The position numbers were made by a program, and so were the translations under genes. This document shows positions 8,642 to 18,195 of a stretch of 33,661 bases of DNA, in pieces. Numbering within the stretch: position 1 is the stretch's first letter; every line of letters starts with the position of its first letter. The notes below the pieces were generated by a model. That model saw only the letters and a list, made by a program, of their open reading frames with translations, was not told the origin of the DNA and searched no databases. Source of the stretch: Comamonadaceae bacterium (GTDB lineage: Bacteria; Pseudomonadota; Gammaproteobacteria; Burkholderiales; Burkholderiaceae_C); contig CANFJA010000003.1 in the NCBI GenBank assembly GCA_947447235.1, forward strand, positions 1 to 33,661. The letters run 5' to 3'.

Positions 8642-10324
8642 TTAAAGCACGTCGCTGGCGTAGTCTGCCAAGCGAGAGCGCTCGCCGCGTGCCAGCGTGA
8701 TGTGGCCACCATGAGGCCATCCTTTGAAGCGGTCGACCGCATACGTCAGGCCGGAGGAACCCTCGGTCAAATAGGGTGTGTCGATTTGGGCTAAGTTCCC
8801 CATGCAGACGATCTTGGTTCCTGGGCCTGCACGCGTGATCAGGGTTTTCATTTGTTTTGGCGTCAAATTTTGCGCCTCATCAATGATCAGGTACTTGTTT
8901 AAAAAAGTACGTCCGCGCATGAAGTTCAAACTCTTGATCTTGATGCGACTTCGAATCAGCTCGTTGGTGGCTGCACGTCCCCATTCGCCTGCGCTTGTTT
9001 CTGTCTTGGCCAAGACTTCTAGGTTGTCATCTAAGGCCCCCATCCAGGGGCCCATTTTTTCTTCTTCCGTACCAGGTAAGAAGCCAATGTCCTCGCCCAC
9101 ACTGACAGTCGCTCGGGTCATGATGATCTCGGTGTAGCGACGCTCATCCAGCACTTGCGTCAAACCTGCGGCTAAAGCCATCAAGGTTTTTCCTGTGCCT
9201 GCCGTGCCCGTGAGGGTGACAAAGTCAATCTCGTGGTCGGTGAGCAAATTCATTGCAAAGTTCTGCTCCCGATTTCGGGTGGTCACACCCCAGACTGAAT
9301 TCTTGAGGTGATTGAAATCTTTCAGTGTTTTGAGAACCACTGTTTTGCCTCGAATTTCGGTGACCCGCGCATACAAGCTGGGCTCGCCGGGTGATTCGAA
9401 ATAGACAAATTGATTGATATGGAGCTCTGGCACGATGGGGCCGCTCAACCGATAGAAGGTATGACTTCCGCTTTGCCAGCTCTCAATCGATTTGGCATGT
9501 TTGATCCAGAAGTCTGCTGGCAGTGCCAACGCGCCTGAATACAGCAGATCGCCGTCTTCAAGAGTTTTGTCGTTTTGGTAATCCTCTGCGGCCAAGCCTA
9601 AAGCGCGGGCTTTGACGCGCATGTTGATGTCTTTGGACACCAGGACCACTTCACGGGGCGTATATTGCGCACGCAATGCATCGACCACCCCCAAAATTTG
9701 GTTGTCCGCTTTCCCTTGTGGCAAGCTCGGTGGAAGGTTGAAGTCTAGGGCCTGGGTTTGAAAGAACAGGCGCCCGCCCACTTGACGGTGTCCGGTGCTG
9801 TCAAGCTTCAAGCCCGTGGAGATGTCAGAGCCAGGACTTGCCACCAACGCATCTAAGGTGCGACTGGTTTGGCGCGCATTGCGTGCAACCTCGGTCATTC
9901 CCTTTTTGTTGCTGTCTAGCTCTTCCAGCACGATCATGGGCAAGAAGATGTCGTGCTCTTCAAAGTTGAATAAACACATGGGATCGTGCATCAACACATT
10001 TGTGTCGAGGACGAACAACTTGCTTGGACCGCTGCGCTTGGTTTTCTTGTTGCCACTGGCAGGGCGCTCGATAGGCTGTGACCGACGCTCATAGTTGCGA
10101 GGCTTGGCGCTTTGACGATTCATCTCAGCAGAAACCTGATCTTCAACCACTTCGCCACCAGTTGTTTTGTCAAAAGCATCAATAGTTGGTTTTGCTGAAG
10201 ATGCATGCTCTATCTCTTGTGGGTGGTCAGATGCGCGTCGGTGGGGGCGGGGCTTGACCGCTGCTTCGATAACATCCGTATTGAGCAGAGCTGCACGTTT
10301 GGTGGGAGCGGGAGGCAGGGGCAT
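8642..10324 (-). CDS. PIN domain-PhoH family ATPase
   Basis: PIN motif KLFVLDTNVLMHDP...VLEELD; PhoH P-loop LTGTAGTGKTLMALAAG; IIDEAQNLTPKQMKTLITRAG. About 100-residue low-complexity N-terminus. Confidence 0.93.
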   Translation of the reverse strand: MPLPPAPTKRAALLNTDVIEAAVKPRPHRRASDHPQEIEHASSAKPTIDAFDKTTGGEVVEDQVSAEMNRQSAKPRNYERRSQPIERPASGNKKTKRSGPSKLFVLDTNVLMHDPMCLFNFEEHDIFLPMIVLEELDSNKKGMTEVARNARQTSRTLDALVASPGSDISTGLKLDSTGHRQVGGRLFFQTQALDFNLPPSLPQGKADNQILGVVDALRAQYTPREVVLVSKDINMRVKARALGLAAEDYQNDKTLEDGDLLYSGALALPADFWIKHAKSIESWQSGSHTFYRLSGPIVPELHINQFVYFESPGEPSLYARVTEIRGKTVVLKTLKDFNHLKNSVWGVTTRNREQNFAMNLLTDHEIDFVTLTGTAGTGKTLMALAAGLTQVLDERRYTEIIMTRATVSVGEDIGFLPGTEEEKMGPWMGALDDNLEVLAKTETSAGEWGRAATNELIRSRIKIKSLNFMRGRTFLNKYLIIDEAQNLTPKQMKTLITRAGPGTKIVCMGNLAQIDTPYLTEGSSGLTYAVDRFKGWPHGGHITLARGERSRLADYASDVL

Positions 10325-10374
10325 GTGGCGATCAAAAATGAGGTTAAGAGACGGCTGTGAGGTTTGAAAAGCGA

Positions 10375-10404
10375 AAAAGCCGCCTGGAGTCCAAGGCGGC
10401 TTTT
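10375..10404 (-). terminator. Intrinsic terminator downstream of bcp
   Basis: AAAAGCCGCCT/AGGCGGCTTTT stem, T-run on the minus strand; lies between bcp and phoH, both on minus strand. Confidence 0.85.
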
Positions 10405-10473
10405 ATGAGGTCTGGGTTCGCGTTTGTCAACGTCATCGAGCCACTATACCCGAGCCCGATGACAGATTCGTGA

Positions 10474-10953
10474 TTAGGCACCTGCTTTTTTCAAAGCTTT
10501 GACCGCTTTCAGTACTTCATCGACATGGCCAGGAACTTTCAAGCCTCGCCATTCTTCTTTGAGTAAACCATCTGGACCGACGAGAAATGTACTGCGTTCA
10601 ATCCCTTTGACTTTTTTCCCGTACATGATTTTATTTTTGACGACACCGAACATGTGGCACATCTTCTCTTCTGTATCGGCAATGAGCTCAAAAGGCAGCT
10701 CAAGTTTGGTTTTGAAGTCGTCGTGAGACTTCATGTTGTCGCGCGAAACACCAAATACCAAGGCGCCTGCTTTCACAAAGTCTTTGTATTTGTCGCGAAA
10801 TTGCATGGCTTCGGTGGTGCAGCCTGGCGTGTTGTCTTTGGGGTAAAAATAAAGAATCAACATCTTGCCGGTATGCGACGTGTTAGAAACTTTGATGCCA
10901 CCTGTGGCATTGGCTTCAAATTCAGGGAGAGGTTTGTTGACAACAATTGCCAT
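10474..10953 (-). CDS. bcp: Thioredoxin-dependent thiol peroxidase (peroxiredoxin, BCP type)
   Basis: LYFYPKDNTPGCTTEAMQFRDKY...VFGVSRDNMKSHDDFKTKLELPFELIAD. Confidence 0.94.
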   Translation of the reverse strand: MAIVVNKPLPEFEANATGGIKVSNTSHTGKMLILYFYPKDNTPGCTTEAMQFRDKYKDFVKAGALVFGVSRDNMKSHDDFKTKLELPFELIADTEEKMCHMFGVVKNKIMYGKKVKGIERSTFLVGPDGLLKEEWRGLKVPGHVDEVLKAVKALKKAGA

Positions 10954-11094
10954 AGCGCTTCAATCAGGTGTGACAGTAAAGACAGCCGAGGGAGTGGGGC
11001 AACTGTCTAGACGCCCCCAACGGCAACCTGTTATTTTAGCTTGAAAACCATCCTCTTTTGCCATTCAAAGAACAACTGGCACGGGGTCCCAGCC

Positions 11095-11478
11095 TCAGGC
11101 GCTAGCGGCGGATTCAATCAGCAAAGCCGCTGCAACTTTGCGACCCTCACCCGCCAGTATGTTGTATGTGCGGCAAGCCGCCTGTGTGTCCATGGTTTCT
11201 AAGCCAACACGCTTGCCCATCAGTGCCTCCAGCATGGCCGCAGGGGCGAACCGCAGTTGGTTGCCGCTGCCAAAAATCACCAATTCCACATCCAGTTGCG
11301 CAAGCTGTTCAAAATGCAAGGTTGTGAGTTCGTGGAAATATTGGCAATGCCAATCGAATAACTTGCCATTGGATGAAATCACCACGCTGTGTTGGAATTT
11401 CTCGCCTTCAATTGCCACCCAGCCCGGCCCATAGCCCGTGACAGAGGGCACATCTAGACGGTCGGGTTGTAGTTTCAT
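11095..11478 (-). CDS. Mth938-like domain protein (DUF498)
   Basis: VTGYGPGWVAIEGEKFQHSVVISS...LDVELVIFGSGNQLRF...GVGLETMDTQAACRTYNILAGEGRKVAAALLIE-like pattern. Confidence 0.85.
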   Translation of the reverse strand: MKLQPDRLDVPSVTGYGPGWVAIEGEKFQHSVVISSNGKLFDWHCQYFHELTTLHFEQLAQLDVELVIFGSGNQLRFAPAAMLEALMGKRVGLETMDTQAACRTYNILAGEGRKVAAALLIESAASA

Positions 11479-11568
11479 GGGCGATTTGTCGTTGTGGTGG
11501 ACAGATAGGCAGGGTGTTCTGTGGTCAAATTATAGGTTTTCACCCGTAAAAGCGCCCTCGGAGGGACT

Positions 11569-12795
11569 TTGAAGAAGATCCAAAAATCCAACAAGCTGTC
11601 CAACGTCTGTTATGACATTCGCGGTCCGATCATGGACCGAGCCCGTCAAATGGAGGAGGAAGGTCAGAAGATCATCAAGCTCAACATCGGCAACTTGGCT
11701 GTGTTTGGCTTTGATGCGCCTGAAGAAATTCAGCAAGACATGATCCGCAACTTGCCGAATTCGGCCGGCTATTCGGACAGCAAGGGCATTTTTGGTGCCC
11801 GAAAAGCCGTGATGCACGAGACCCAAAAGCAGGGCATCAAAGGCGTCACGCTTGACGATATTTACTTGGGTAACGGTGCCAGTGAACTGATCGTGATGGC
11901 GACCAATGCCTTGCTCAACAACGGTGACGAGTTGCTGCTGCCTGCGCCCGACTACCCGCTCTGGACCGCCGCGGTCAGCCTGTCGGGTGGTACGCCTGTG
12001 CATTACCAGTGCGATGAGTCCAACGCTTGGATGCCTAGCATCGACGACATACGTGCCAAGATCACGCCCAACACCAAGGGTATTGTCGTGATCAACCCCA
12101 ACAACCCCACGGGTGCCTTGTATTCTGACGATTTGCTCAAACAGATCGTTGTACTGGCGCGTGAACATGGTTTGGTGATCTTTGCCGATGAGGTGTACGA
12201 CAAAGTGTTGTACGACGGCGTCAAGCACACACCCATTGCCAGTCTCAGCCAAGATGTCCTGACGCTGACCTTCAACTCCTTGTCCAAAAGCTATCGCTCT
12301 TGCGGCTACCGTGCGGGTTGGTTGATCGTGTCTGGCGATAAAAAGCCGGCAGCAGATTACATCGAAGGCTTGAACATGCTCTCGAACATGCGTTTGTGCG
12401 CCAATGTCCCTGGGCAGTGGGCTATTCAAACCGCGTTGGGAGGCTATCAAAGCATCAATGATTTGGTGGGCGAGGGGGGGCGACTGCGCAAACAGCGTGA
12501 CTTGGCTCATGAACTCATCAGTGCCATTCCCGGTGTGTCCTGTGTTAAGCCCCAAGCGGCGCTTTATATGTTTCCGCGACTCGATCCCAAAATTTATCCT
12601 ATTCAAGATGACCAACACTTTTTCTTGGAATTGCTTCAAGAAACCAAGGTGATGTTGGTTCAGGGCACTGGCTTCAACTGGCCCAACACGGATCACTTTC
12701 GCATCGTGTTCTTGCCCCATGAAGACGACTTGCGTGAAGCCATCGGGCGCATCGCCAAATTCCTTGAAAACTACCGCAACAAACATTCCGCATGA
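11569..12795 (+). CDS. alaA: PLP-dependent alanine aminotransferase (AlaA-like), apparent TTG start
   Basis: NVCYDIRGPIMDRARQMEEEGQKIIKLNIGNLAVFGFDAPEEI...INPNNPTGALYS...FNSLSKSYRSCGYRAGW. Confidence 0.88.
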   Translation: MKKIQKSNKLSNVCYDIRGPIMDRARQMEEEGQKIIKLNIGNLAVFGFDAPEEIQQDMIRNLPNSAGYSDSKGIFGARKAVMHETQKQGIKGVTLDDIYLGNGASELIVMATNALLNNGDELLLPAPDYPLWTAAVSLSGGTPVHYQCDESNAWMPSIDDIRAKITPNTKGIVVINPNNPTGALYSDDLLKQIVVLAREHGLVIFADEVYDKVLYDGVKHTPIASLSQDVLTLTFNSLSKSYRSCGYRAGWLIVSGDKKPAADYIEGLNMLSNMRLCANVPGQWAIQTALGGYQSINDLVGEGGRLRKQRDLAHELISAIPGVSCVKPQAALYMFPRLDPKIYPIQDDQHFFLELLQETKVMLVQGTGFNWPNTDHFRIVFLPHEDDLREAIGRIAKFLENYRNKHSA

Positions 12796-14102
12796 AACCG
12801 ATTCAAGTAGGCCTATTTGGCATAGGCACCGTTGGCCGTGGCACTTATGAAGTGCTCAAACGTAACCAAGAAGAGATCCAGCGTCGGGCTGGCCGACCCA
12901 TTGCAATCACCATGGTGGCTGACTTGGATGTGGCGCGTGCCAAATCCATTGTGGGAGACACCGTTCAGGTCGTCAGCGATGCGCGTCAAATCATTGCCAA
13001 TCCAGAGATCGACATCGTGGTCGAGCTGATCGGTGGCTATGGCATTGCCAAACAGCTTGTGCTCGAAGCCATTGCGGCTGGCAAGCACGTGGTGACAGCC
13101 AACAAAGCATTGCTGGCTGTGCATGGCACAGAAATCTTCGCCGCTGCGCACAACAAGGGTGTCATGGTTGCATTTGAAGCCGCTGTGGCTGGCGGTATTC
13201 CCATCATCAAAGCCTTGCGTGAAGGATTGACCGCTAACCGCATCCAATGGCTGGCCGGCATCATCAACGGCACCACCAATTTCATCTTGTCTGAGATGCG
13301 CGACAAAGGCCTGGCTTTTGACGATGTACTTCAACAAGCACAAGCTCTGGGCTATGCCGAGGCCGACCCCACCTTTGACATCGAAGGTGTGGATGCAGCG
13401 CACAAAGCCACCATCATGTCGGCGATTGCCTTTGGCGTTCCGGTGCAGTTTGACAAAGCTTACGTTGAAGGCATCACCAAGTTAGAGTCTCAAGACATAC
13501 GCTACGCCGAGCAATTGGGCTACCGTATCAAGCTGTTGGGTATTTCCAAACGCACCTCACAGGGCATTGAGCTGCGCGTGCACCCCTGTCTGGTCCCCGC
13601 CAAGCGCCTGATTGCCAATGTCGAGGGCGCGATGAATGCAGTGATGGTGCATGCCGACGCAGTGGGGACCACTTTGTATTACGGCAAGGGTGCTGGCAGC
13701 GAGCCCACTGCCAGTGCAGTCATTGCCGATTTGGTGGACATCACCCGTTTGCACACCGTCGATCCACTCAACCGTGTGCCCCACCTGGCTTTCCAGCCCG
13801 ACGCCATGAGCGATTTGCCGGTGCTGCCGATGGACCAGGTCGTGACCAGTTACTACTTGCGCCTGCGTGTGGCAGATCAAGCGGGTGTTTTGGCCAAAGT
13901 CACGGGAATTTTGGCGACCGCCAACATCAGCATCGATGCGGTGCTTCAGCGCGAAGCCGGTGAGGGTGAGAGCCACACCGACTTGATCATCCTGACCCAC
14001 GATTGCCCCGAAGCCAAGATGAACCAAGCCTTGGCTGAAATGCAGGGACTCAACACGGTGCTGGCGCCGATCACCCGCATCCGCAAAGAAGAGCTGAATT
14101 GA
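12792..14102 (+). CDS. hom: Homoserine dehydrogenase
   Basis: IQVGLFGIGTVGRGTYEVL; HVVTANKALLA; GIINGTTNFILSEM; C-terminal ACT-like domain. ATGA overlap with the upstream gene. Confidence 0.97.
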   Translation: MKPIQVGLFGIGTVGRGTYEVLKRNQEEIQRRAGRPIAITMVADLDVARAKSIVGDTVQVVSDARQIIANPEIDIVVELIGGYGIAKQLVLEAIAAGKHVVTANKALLAVHGTEIFAAAHNKGVMVAFEAAVAGGIPIIKALREGLTANRIQWLAGIINGTTNFILSEMRDKGLAFDDVLQQAQALGYAEADPTFDIEGVDAAHKATIMSAIAFGVPVQFDKAYVEGITKLESQDIRYAEQLGYRIKLLGISKRTSQGIELRVHPCLVPAKRLIANVEGAMNAVMVHADAVGTTLYYGKGAGSEPTASAVIADLVDITRLHTVDPLNRVPHLAFQPDAMSDLPVLPMDQVVTSYYLRLRVADQAGVLAKVTGILATANISIDAVLQREAGEGESHTDLIILTHDCPEAKMNQALAEMQGLNTVLAPITRIRKEELN

Positions 14103-15535
14103 TGCACTACCAGTCAACACGCGGTCACCCCGAGCGCAAGCGTTTTTGTGAAATCTTGTTGGAAGGCTTGGCCCCAGATGGGGGCTTGTATTTGCCTGAT
14201 CATTACCCTCAAGTGACCCCCGATGCGCTGGCACGCCTGCGCAGTGTTTACGAGAAACAAGGCTATGCCTGCCTCGCCTTTGAGGTGCTGTCGCTCTACA
14301 TTGACGACATTCCTGCCAATGATCTCAAGGCCTTGTGCGTCAAGACTTACACCGAAGAGGTGTTTGGCTCGGCGGCAATCGTGCCGGTGCGCGAACTGGA
14401 GTCGGGTTTGTATGTCGAGGCCTTGTCCAATGGACCGACCTTGGCCTTCAAAGACATGGCGATGCAACTGCTTGGCAATTTGTTTGAGTACGAATTGGCT
14501 CGTCGCGGTGAGGAGCTCAACATCTTCGGTGCGACCAGTGGCGACACCGGCAGCGCGGCCGAATACGCCATGCGAGGGAAGCGCGGCGTGCGCGTGTTCA
14601 TGACCAGCCCTCATGGGCGCATGAGTCCGTTCCAACAGGCGCAAATGTTCAGCCTGCTCGACGACAACATCCACAACATCGCCATTGAAGGCGTGTTCGA
14701 TGATTGTCAAGACTTGGTCAAGGCCGTCTCCAATGACCTAGGCTTCAAACGCCAATACAAAATCGGAACGGTTAACTCCATCAACTGGGCGCGTTTGCTG
14801 GCGCAGGTGGTGTATTACTTTGCGGGGTACTTCCAGGTCACCGCAGACAACGCGCAGCAAGTCAGCTTCACCGTGCCGAGCGGCAACTTTGGCAATGTTT
14901 GCGCGGGTCATGTCGCTCGCATGATGGGGCTGCCCATTGCGCAACTGGTCGTGGCGACCAACGAAAATGATGTGCTCGATGAGTTTTTCCGCACCGGTGT
15001 TTACCGTGTCCGAGGCAGCGCTGATACGCACGAAACCTCGAGTCCTTCGATGGATATTTCCAAAGCCAGTAACTTTGAGCGCTTTGTGTTCGACTTGCTG
15101 GGCCGGGATGGCGCCCGCGTCACTCGCTTGTTCGGCGCCGAACTCTCTGCGCAAGGTCGGTTTGACTTGAGTGCCGACCCACAATTTGCACAAGCCGCAA
15201 CGCGCTTCGGTTTTGTGAGCGGCAAAAGCACCCACGCGGATCGTTTGCAGACCATTCGTTCCATCTACCAAGACTTTGGTCAAATGGTGGATACGCACAC
15301 GGCAGATGGCATCAAAGTCGCGCGTGAGCATGTGCTAGCAGGGGTACCGATGGTTGTACTTGAGACTGCCTTGCCTATCAAATTTGCCGCCACCATTGTG
15401 GAAGCTTTGAACCGGAAACCCGATTGCCCCTCTAAGTTTCACGGCATCGAAAGCCTGCCGCGCCGAGTGCAGGTCATGTCCGCTGACGTGGCACAAGTCA
15501 AGGCCTACATCGCCCAGCATTGCGACCACGCATGA
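14102..15535 (+). CDS. thrC: Threonine synthase
   Basis: YQSTRGHPERKRFCEILLEGLAPDGGLYLPD; LAFKDMAMQLLGNLFEYEL; GATSGDTGSAAEYAMRGKRGV. Confidence 0.97.
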   Translation: MHYQSTRGHPERKRFCEILLEGLAPDGGLYLPDHYPQVTPDALARLRSVYEKQGYACLAFEVLSLYIDDIPANDLKALCVKTYTEEVFGSAAIVPVRELESGLYVEALSNGPTLAFKDMAMQLLGNLFEYELARRGEELNIFGATSGDTGSAAEYAMRGKRGVRVFMTSPHGRMSPFQQAQMFSLLDDNIHNIAIEGVFDDCQDLVKAVSNDLGFKRQYKIGTVNSINWARLLAQVVYYFAGYFQVTADNAQQVSFTVPSGNFGNVCAGHVARMMGLPIAQLVVATNENDVLDEFFRTGVYRVRGSADTHETSSPSMDISKASNFERFVFDLLGRDGARVTRLFGAELSAQGRFDLSADPQFAQAATRFGFVSGKSTHADRLQTIRSIYQDFGQMVDTHTADGIKVAREHVLAGVPMVVLETALPIKFAATIVEALNRKPDCPSKFHGIESLPRRVQVMSADVAQVKAYIAQHCDHA

Positions 15536-16062
15536 AAGTGGTGGCCTTTGCTGGTTTTTCCGGTTCTGGAAAGACCACCCTGGTGGAACAAATGATTGGC
15601 GTCATGCGCATGCGTGGCTTGCGTGTCTCCGTGGTCAAGCATGCACACCATGACTTTGACATAGACCATCCTGGCAAAGACAGTTGGCGGCACCGTGAAG
15701 CAGGTGCCTTTGAAGTGGTGTTGGCCTCGAACCGGCGCTTGGTGCTGCAACGTGAGTTTGAGCAGCCTACTCAGCTGTCGGTGCACCATCTGCTGGCTGA
15801 GGTGTATGACGGGGTCGATTGGGTCCTGGTCGAAGGCTTTAAAAACAGTGATCTGCAAAAGGTCGAGGTTTGGCGTCAAACCTCGGGGCAACCCGTGCGA
15901 TACCCGGACGATGATTTTGTGGTGGCCATCGCCACCGATTCGCCTGAGGCCTTGCCCGAGGTGACACAGCGCCCTGTGCTAGATTTGAACGATCCTGATG
16001 CGGTGTGTGATTGGCTGCTGGCCAACCAAGACCGTTTCGACTACAACCCACACTTGTTATGA
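15532..16062 (+). CDS. mobB: Molybdopterin-guanine dinucleotide biosynthesis protein B
   Basis: MKVVAFAGFSGSGKTTLVEQMIGVMRMRGLRVSVVKHAHHDFDID...DWVLVEGFKN. Confidence 0.94.
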   Translation: MKVVAFAGFSGSGKTTLVEQMIGVMRMRGLRVSVVKHAHHDFDIDHPGKDSWRHREAGAFEVVLASNRRLVLQREFEQPTQLSVHHLLAEVYDGVDWVLVEGFKNSDLQKVEVWRQTSGQPVRYPDDDFVVAIATDSPEALPEVTQRPVLDLNDPDAVCDWLLANQDRFDYNPHLL

Positions 16063-17303
16063 CCCGACCTGCTTTGTTGTCTCTGGATGAAGCGCTGCCC
16101 CAGTTGTTGGCGCATGCCCTGCCGTTGCCTGGTATGCAAATGGCCTCGACTTTCGATGCCGATGGTCGGGTGTTGGCCCAAGATGTGACGTCTTCCTTGC
16201 AAGTCCCACCACAAGACAACAGTTCCATGGATGGTTATGCCGTTCGCGTGACCGATTGCGTTCAGGTGGGAGCCTTGCTGCGTGTGACGCAACGCATCCC
16301 TGCAGGTTCTCACGGTCAGCCTTTGGGTCCGGGTGAAGCTGCACGTATCTTCACTGGCGCGCCCATTCCAGGGGGGGCAGACGCTGTGGTGATGCAAGAA
16401 GACTGCGAAGCGGTCGAGCCCTCACAAGTCAAAGTACTCAAGCCCGTGCCGATTGGACAATGGATTCGTCGCTCGGGGGAGGACGTCACCCGTGGTGCCA
16501 AGGTCTTGTCTGTGGGCGATCGGCTCACCCCTGCCTCGTTGGGCTTAGCAGCCAGCATTGGCTTGACCCAATTGCAGGTGGCACCGCGTCCGCGCGTGGC
16601 TTTGTTTTCTACAGGTGACGAGTTGGTCATGCCTGGCGATGTGGCCCCTGAGGCCATGCCGCCCGGCGCAATTTACAACTCCAACCGTTTCTTTTTACGC
16701 GCCATGCTGCAACGCTTGGGCTGCGAGGTGACCGATCTTGGCATCGTGCCCGACCAACGCGAGGCGACCCTTGCCGCATTGCGTGATGCTGCCAGCCATC
16801 ACGACCTGATCTTGACCAGTGGCGGTGTGTCGGTCGGAGAGGAAGACCACATCAAACCTGCGGTGCAAGCACTGGGTACCTTGAACTTGTGGCAACTTGC
16901 GATCAAACCGGGTAAGCCATTTGCCTATGGTCAGGTCACCCGTGCAGCGCATGCAGCAGGGTCATGTCATTTCATGGGCTTGCCGGGCAATCCGGTGTCG
17001 AGTTTTGTGACCTTTTTATTGCTAGTTCGTCCGTTTGTTTTGGCCCTCCAAGGGGTGAAGCAAACCGAGATCGCGCGTACCGAGCTGACCGCTCATTTCG
17101 ACTGGCCCCGGGCAGACAAGCGACGCGAATTTTTACGCGTACGACGCAATACGCAAGGCGGCTTGGATTTGTTCTCCAACCAAAGCTCTGGCGTGCTCAC
17201 CTCTGCCGTGTGGGGCGATGGTGTGGTCGATAACCCTGCAGGGCAATCCATTGCGCATGGAGACACCGTGCGCTATATCTCTTTTGCGGAGTGGTTGGCA
17301 TGA
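16059..17303 (+). CDS. moeA: Molybdopterin molybdenumtransferase
   Basis: DNSSMDGYAVRVTD; FTGAPIPGGADAVVMQED; FSTGDELV; SGGVSVGEEDHIKPAV; LPGNPVSSFVTF. Confidence 0.96.
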   Translation: MTRPALLSLDEALPQLLAHALPLPGMQMASTFDADGRVLAQDVTSSLQVPPQDNSSMDGYAVRVTDCVQVGALLRVTQRIPAGSHGQPLGPGEAARIFTGAPIPGGADAVVMQEDCEAVEPSQVKVLKPVPIGQWIRRSGEDVTRGAKVLSVGDRLTPASLGLAASIGLTQLQVAPRPRVALFSTGDELVMPGDVAPEAMPPGAIYNSNRFFLRAMLQRLGCEVTDLGIVPDQREATLAALRDAASHHDLILTSGGVSVGEEDHIKPAVQALGTLNLWQLAIKPGKPFAYGQVTRAAHAAGSCHFMGLPGNPVSSFVTFLLLVRPFVLALQGVKQTEIARTELTAHFDWPRADKRREFLRVRRNTQGGLDLFSNQSSGVLTSAVWGDGVVDNPAGQSIAHGDTVRYISFAEWLA

Positions 17304-17551
17304 ACTTGACTGTGCGTTATTTCGCATCCATCCGCGAAGCCATTGGGCAGGGCAGTGAAACGATCCACACCCAAGCCATCACGCTGGCTGATTTGCGCAC
17401 TGAATTGATCGCGCGCGGTGGTGCCTACGCCGAGACATTGATTCCAGTTCGCGCTGTGCGGATGGCCATCAACCAAGAGCTGTGCGATGGCACAGTGGTG
17501 TTGACAGAGGGTTGCGAGGTGGCATTTTTTCCTCCTGTGACCGGGGGCTGA
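17300..17551 (+). CDS. moaD: Molybdopterin synthase small subunit
   Basis: MNLTVRYFASIREAIG...VLTEGCEVAFFPPVTGG with C-terminal GG. Confidence 0.96.
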   Translation: MNLTVRYFASIREAIGQGSETIHTQAITLADLRTELIARGGAYAETLIPVRAVRMAINQELCDGTVVLTEGCEVAFFPPVTGG

Positions 17552-17553
17552 AT

Positions 17554-18030
17554 ATGTCTTTGAGCGTGGCCATCCAAACCCAAGACTTTGATGTCAGCCA
17601 GGAACTGGCAACGCTTCGTCAAGGCGATGCGCGCGTTGGGGCTGTGTGTTGCTTTGTGGGGACGGTGCGTGAACGCAACGAAGGCAGTGCCGTCTCCAGC
17701 ATGGAGTTGGAGCATTACTCGGGCATGACCGAGAAAGCCATTGAGGCCATGTTGGTGCAAGCCCAAGCGCGGTTTGACGTGTATGCCGCGCGCGTGATCC
17801 ATCGCGTCGGTTTGCTTCATCCTCAGGATCAAATCGTACTGGTGGCCGTCACGTCAGCGCACCGGGGCATGAGCTTTCAGGCGTGTGAGTTTTTGATGGA
17901 TTACCTCAAAACGCAAGCGCCGTTTTGGAAGAAAGAAGTCACACCTGAGGGCGCCCGTTGGGTGGACGCCCGTGTCAGCGACGACCAAGCCTTGGCGCGC
18001 TGGGGCATTCAAGCCAGCAACGCGGGGTGA
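17554..18030 (+). CDS. moaE: Molybdopterin synthase catalytic subunit
   Basis: GAVCCFVGTVRERNEGSAVSSMELEHYSGMTEKAI; HRVGLL; VAVTSAHRGMSFQACEFLMDYLKTQAPFWKKE. Confidence 0.96.
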   Translation: MSLSVAIQTQDFDVSQELATLRQGDARVGAVCCFVGTVRERNEGSAVSSMELEHYSGMTEKAIEAMLVQAQARFDVYAARVIHRVGLLHPQDQIVLVAVTSAHRGMSFQACEFLMDYLKTQAPFWKKEVTPEGARWVDARVSDDQALARWGIQASNAG

Positions 18031-18038
18031 CTGAGTCT

Positions 18039-18064
18039 GGCGAGCCTGCCGCTGAAGGCTCGCC
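18039..18064 (+). other. GC-rich hairpin after moaE
   Basis: Perfect 8-bp stem GGCGAGCC/GGCTCGCC, 10-nt loop; no T-tract, so not a confident intrinsic terminator. Confidence 0.5.
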
Positions 18065-18133
18065 CAAGGTGCTGGTGTGAGGTGGGTTCATCCTCTTCAT
18101 TGATGTAAGTCAACTAGGACGCAGGCTGAGCCA

Positions 18134-18161
18134 CTTGAAATGTGGGTCATCAGCCTCAGCT
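18134..18161 (+). promoter_or_regulatory. Sigma32 (RpoH)-like heat-shock promoter for clpB
   Basis: CTTGAAA-N13-CCTCAGCT, close to CTTGAAA-N11-16-CCCCATNT, 35 nt before the clpB ATG. Confidence 0.65.
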
Positions 18162-18195
18162 ACGAGGCAATTCAACATTCGATCACGGAGTTTTC

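Noticed and set aside
11530-12786. 418-aa antisense ORF opposite alaA
   Set aside because: Mirror of a clearly coding aminotransferase; composition (His/Arg/Val-rich) is typical of antisense open frames in GC-biased codons and no recognisable domain.
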